Assembly (NCBI RefSeq): GCF_047663525.1
Contig: NC_092590.1
Location: 57,000,001-57,064,000, forward strand
Direction: 5' to 3'
Source: Anas platyrhynchos
Taxonomy: Eukaryota > Chordata > Aves > Anseriformes > Anatidae
Length of the DNA stretch: 64,000 nt
Below are positions 59,930 to 64,000 of this stretch, one piece after another. Each line of letters begins with the position of its first letter. The first letter of the stretch is position 1. The notes below the pieces were generated by a model. It did no database searches. It was given only the letters and a program-made list of their open reading frames with translations, and had not been told where the DNA came from. The translations under genes and the position numbers were made by a program.

Positions 59930-61100
59930 CCCGGGGCATCCCCAGCCTCACCTCGAGGTGCTCGGGGCCCACGCGGTGCGAGGGGGGCGGCTGCTGGAGC
60001 GCGTCGAAGCGCTTTTCGGTCTCGCTTAGTGTAATAAAACGCGACTTTCGGCAGCGTGTCACTACCTCACGGGCGCGGGCGAGTTCCTAGAAGCGGGGCA
60101 AGTCACACGCTTTACTTAAAGCTTCCTAATTTCATCCAGCCAAGCGAGGCGTGAGGGCGCTGCGCCCCCCGCGGGGCTCCGCTGGAGGGCAGCGGGGAGG
60201 CCAGGGGGAGCCCCGCGGCCATCTCGCCCTGCGCCCCGGGGGGGTAAAGGAGAACCCCGGGGTCGTGCTCCGGGGCCGTGCTGTGGGGCAGGCAGCCTTC
60301 CCCAAGCCCCCAGCCAGGTTCCTGAGGCAGCACACCGCCTCGCCAGCCCAGGTGCGGCCGCCTCCGGAGGGAGGGAAGGGGAGGGAAGGGAGCGGAGCGC
60401 CGCGGGCGCGGCTCGCCGGGGAGCAGCGCGGGGGTGGGGTGGGGTGTGGAGGCAGGCAGGCAGGAAGGAAGGAGAAAACGAGCGAGCAGGGGGAGAGGAG
60501 GGAGCCCAAGCGGTCTTAGGCCGTCTCCTCCTTCCCCTTCGCGGCTGCTCGTCGCCAGGAGGTAAGCCAGCTGCCGAGGGGCGCAAGGCTGGGAGCATCC
60601 GGCCCGGCTCTGCTCGGGAGGCTCCCCGGGATGGGCCAGGGGTGCCCGGGGGTGTCGTGGTAATGGGGGGGCCGGGGAGATGGAGCCTGGTGGGCAGGTA
60701 GCGTGCGTTTCCCCGCCCGTGTGCTGCTCGCCTTAATCGTTTTAACGGTCCGTATGTAAATGCCAGCCGAGGCAGGGCGCTTTGTGGTGTATTTATTTAC
60801 TCCGGGTACTTTCTGTGAAGTTAGGCGCAGGCTTCTCGGTAAGCTGCCTGCGAGTTTTACCGGACGGTGCGTGAAAGTCGCTGTGGCGGAGCGCAACAGT
60901 GCTGGGATGCCCTTACTGATCGGAAAGGCAGAGCCGGGACGTGGCAGCCCCGTGTCGCCGCAGCAACTCGCCCGAGTGCGCCCGGCCGGTGCCGCCCCGC
61001 TGCGCGCCGCGCTCCCGACGCCGCGAGTTGCTCCACAGGAATTTCTGGCGGCGTCAGCCTTCGCTCCCAGGCGGCGAAGGTGGCCGAGCTTTCCTCTGAA
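59930..61100. promoter_or_regulatory. CpG island, probable ARAP2 promoter (divergent from DTHD1)
   Basis: An abrupt change to G+C-rich, CpG-dense sequence (cgcg, gcgc and cggcc throughout) with GC-box-like runs such as ggggtggggtggggtg near 60430 and ggaggga repeats near 60365. There is no clear TATA box, so it looks like a broad CpG promoter. In human, ARAP2 lies head to head with DTHD1, which predicts an ARAP2 start here on the plus strand. No ARAP2 protein sequence is in the window, so the gene name is inferred from neighbourhood. The many open frames on both strands in this block arise from high G+C. Confidence 0.75.
60300..60561 (+). other. Candidate non-coding first exon (ARAP2) with splice donor
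   Basis: The plus-strand sequence GTCGCCAGGAG|GTAAGCC gives a consensus donor with its last exon base at 60561, inside the CpG island. No convincing start codon with an extended coding frame precedes it, so a 5'UTR exon is the simplest reading. The transcription start is unknown; 60300 is only a nominal left edge. Confidence 0.45.
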
Positions 61101-64000
61101 ACAGAAGCCTTCCGAAATAAAAAAAAGAACGAGGAAACTATGTGAGCGGAGGATGTGCTCGAAAGTATTTCGTAATCGTGCTGAACTAAGTCACTTCGCT
61201 GCTTTTGGGCAAGGAACTATGCTGGTTGCCATTGGTTACGTTGCTCTGTGTTGACCCAAATGCTAATTCAATAAGTGACACCTTTAAAATGGTCACTTCA
61301 GAGGACCTTTTTTTTTCTTTTTTTTTTTTGAGCATGCCGAAAAGAAAGATCTGTAATGATCTACAACACTTCTTATGCCTGCTAATCTTGCCAGTTTGTA
61401 TGCAGTCAAGCCCAATGGGAGGGTGAAATTGACCATCAGCAGATTTAATTCTGCTCCTTGGTAAGTCCTAGAGCAGTTGTTTTGTTTTGTTTTTTTTTTC
61501 ACCCCACATTTATTTGAAACTTAGTGAAGCATGTGGTTTAGCAGAAGCTGGGAGCAAGCCTGAACTTCCTTGTATTTGTTGAACTCATCACTGGAAGTGT
61601 GACTGGCTTGCTGTGTACTTCGGAAGATTTCTCTAGGCTGGCATCAGTAGTTTTCTTAAAAAGGAAGAAGAAAGTCTCATTTGAGTATTGAGTAATGAGA
61701 AACACTCATTTGAGTATTTCTATATTCAGCTATAGCCTTCTGTTTGTGCGTTTTGTTAAAAGTTGGCTGGCTTGCTTCAGCATAGATTTGTTTATCTGCA
61801 TACATCTTCCAATCAGTGATGTCTTGCAGACTTCTCCAACTTGAAAATCATGGAATGGAGGCCATATCAGTTGGCACATTTTTTTAAAATGTTAGGTACA
61901 AGAACATATCTTCCATGTGAGGAAGCATCCTGAAAATTATGTATTTTTTTCTGTGCCAGTGTTGTCTTGGAGGCCATGTAGCAGCTCTTTTCTGCAAAAC
62001 AGAAAGACCTGGTATGCCTGAGTTCTTCTACCTCATTGTCTAAGTTCCTTCCGTAAGAGGAGAAAAGGAAGGATGGGAAAATCATTTTGAAAAGAGTTTG
62101 AGAAACATCGTCATCTGGGGAAGAAAGTTGGATGATCCCATGTAAGGCTTTTGATGTCCAAAACAAATGGCAATTTATCACATGCCAAAAGCATATTTTC
62201 TTAGAAGAGAAGCCCAGATGGATTCCCTTGTATTGCTTTTTCCACATAGCAATTTGGACACTTTACACATATTTCTGTAAAACTGAATAGTCAAGTGTCT
62301 TCCAAGAAGCTTTACTTCATATACCCACTATAGCATTCTCCTAATTTGCGTGAATGTGTTGAATGAGTGGCTTTTGTCTGTGTGACTCTACATCAGAGGA
62401 TATGACAGCGCCCTTAGAATCAGTTTTATTTAAGAAAGATCAAAATTTCCCTCTTTTTTTTTTTTAATACTTATTTCTGTCTAATACTATGGGACAATCT
62501 ATTTTGCCCTGCTGCTCAGAGTAAAAGCTTTGTTTTGCAGGATGTATGTGACCATGTGAACCAACCTTTAAGACTTCTTTTTACTTAAGTTTCCATAGTG
62601 GTACAGTTACTGATGTGAAAGTCAATGTACAAACGGGCATATATCACATACATATGATCACTGCATCTTCATATGTAATATTATACAAACTGTATTTGTG
62701 TGAATTATTCTACAGTTGAAGTTACGAAGTTTTATTGATATTAATTTATTTGAAATAGTTTACTATTTTGAATAAGGTGGTCCTTGAGTTCTATTTTTCT
62801 GTACACTTGAGCTTAAGGCTGTAGTAAGGATAAAACATACAATGTAAGACATGATAAAGTATTTATCTTCTAGCCCGTGTTAAAAATATTCACTGATTGT
62901 GTGTATCACAGAATCGTATTTATTTAGTTTTATTTATTTAAAGCGTCATCTAGGCATTCAAACCAAAATAAGCAAAACCCTCAGATCCACAAATACCAGT
63001 AAGTTTCACAACCAATATTTGTGTATCATTTACTGAGTTGTATAGGTGGGTCAGATCTATAGCATGTCTTTAGAAGTCTCAACTACAGCAACTTCTAGCA
63101 ACTACTGAAACAAAAAATGGCTTTGGCTTCAGCTCCCAGCATTGCTGGCATTTTGTGGTCAAAACGCTGTCTTAGTGAGCAGTTTCTTCCTTTCTGGGCC
63201 TGCTATGTGTTATTCTGGAAAATATGCAACAAAAAGAAATTATGTTCTTCGCATTTAGAAACAAAGTTTGTTCTGTGCTTGGTAATCCTGTGCATTGTAT
63301 TGTGGTTTGTACTGAGATGTGTGAGGATCCAAATAACCGATGATACATGGCTATTGGAGTTCCTGAAGTAGCAGGATGGAGGTGTTCCAGATTAAGGTGT
63401 TGGCAAAGCTGTTGCACGTAGAAAAAACAATACTTAGATATGGAAAAGAGTGTGTGTAAGTAAATAGAAGCTACTTACTTAAGTGCCTTTTGTTTCTGTT
63501 GGAGGCGGAGAGATTGGGAGAATGATACTGCTTGAAAATAAACGCTAACACCTTGGGGTTAGGACCCTAAATAGCACCACAAAACCGTGAACTACCAAGG
63601 AAGTTCTGGAAACAACAGACAAAGTATTTCAAAATTGAAGTTGAAATTATTTAATTGATAGGCTAACACTGGAGGTGGTTTTTCATGTATGTGAGTGTGT
63701 GTACTTTTTTTTTTTTTTTCACAATGGGTACGTGAAACAGTGCCTGCTTGATATTTTCTTCTGCCATTAGTTATTTCTGTAGTAATTATAAAATTAAGAA
63801 AATAAAAAAACCTTAACACAGTATGTATTTATATATGCATTTTGGTGGTTTTAGAGATGGCTGATGGGTATTACTGGCAAATTTTATCATTTGAGAAGGG
63901 GGGGCTTAAATTTTTAAAGAAATGATGGGTGTTTAGATATGTGCTCATGTTGAAGAAGGACAAAGTTAAATCTAATTCTTATTCTAAAAGTTGCTTGTTA
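61101..64000 (+). other. Probable first intron of the CpG-island gene
   Basis: AT-rich sequence after the island. I see no coding exon and no SAM, PH or ArfGAP domain sequence that would mark ARAP2 coding exons. A second good donor, CTCCTTG|GTAAGT (exon end 61460), could terminate an alternative 5' exon. T runs near 61314 and 63708 are the only simple repeats. Confidence 0.4.

Noticed and set aside
60116..61254. Several 80-164 codon open frames on both strands in the CpG island
   Set aside because: High G+C removes stop codons. The frames overlap in all phases, are Ala/Pro/Arg/Gly-rich and show no domain.

Overview
The window is animal nuclear DNA, almost certainly from a bird. Its coding sequence is split by GT-AG introns, most of the DNA is AT-rich and non-coding, and it carries CR1 retrotransposon 3' ends with the avian CATTCTRT/GATTCTRT-type tail. 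It also holds two families of LTR that I recognise as avian class III (ERVL-like): one begins TGTAGTGGGTT, the other TGTTGTGGTTTAACCCGGCCGG. The exact order of bird cannot be read from this. No bacterial genes, CRISPR arrays or operons are present, and most open frames longer than 60 codons are chance or repeat-derived.

The one gene I can build is on the minus strand, from about 47.4 kb down to 29.2 kb. Ten exons with good splice sites and fully compatible phases give a continuous frame of 1006 residues: an N-terminal helical region, a long disordered acidic region, ZU5-like and UPA-like beta domains, and a C-terminal death domain. This matches DTHD1 (death domain containing 1). One intron appears to use a GC-AG donor. 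The true 5' end is unresolved. An internal ATG in the first recognised exon would give 983 residues, and several upstream candidate exons are listed.

Layout: 1-28.9 kb is intergenic DNA downstream of DTHD1, with microsatellites, a 168-base pure homopurine tract, an unclassified GC-richer block (4.0-4.6 kb) and AT-rich stretches that could be conserved non-coding elements. 29.2-47.4 kb is DTHD1; its introns hold a CR1 with an ERVL-like LTR nested inside it (36.75-37.83 kb), a second CR1 (45.7 kb) and a truncated LTR copy (46.4-47.0 kb). 47.4-59.8 kb is upstream DNA with two neighbouring TGTTGTGGTTTAACC-type solo LTRs (51.95-52.53 and 52.69-53.18 kb), the first with an intact 5-bp target duplication. 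59.8-61.1 kb is a strong CpG island containing a plus-strand splice donor at 60561. From the known head-to-head order of ARAP2 and DTHD1 in human, this is most likely the ARAP2 promoter and non-coding first exon, with the remaining 3 kb being its first intron.

I found no previously undescribed multi-gene system. The most useful leads are the GC-AG intron beside an LTR, the LTR-in-CR1 nesting, the solo LTR with a perfect CRE palindrome, a cysteine-rich candidate exon at 55.7 kb, and a 58-nt exon whose skipping would destroy the death domain frame.
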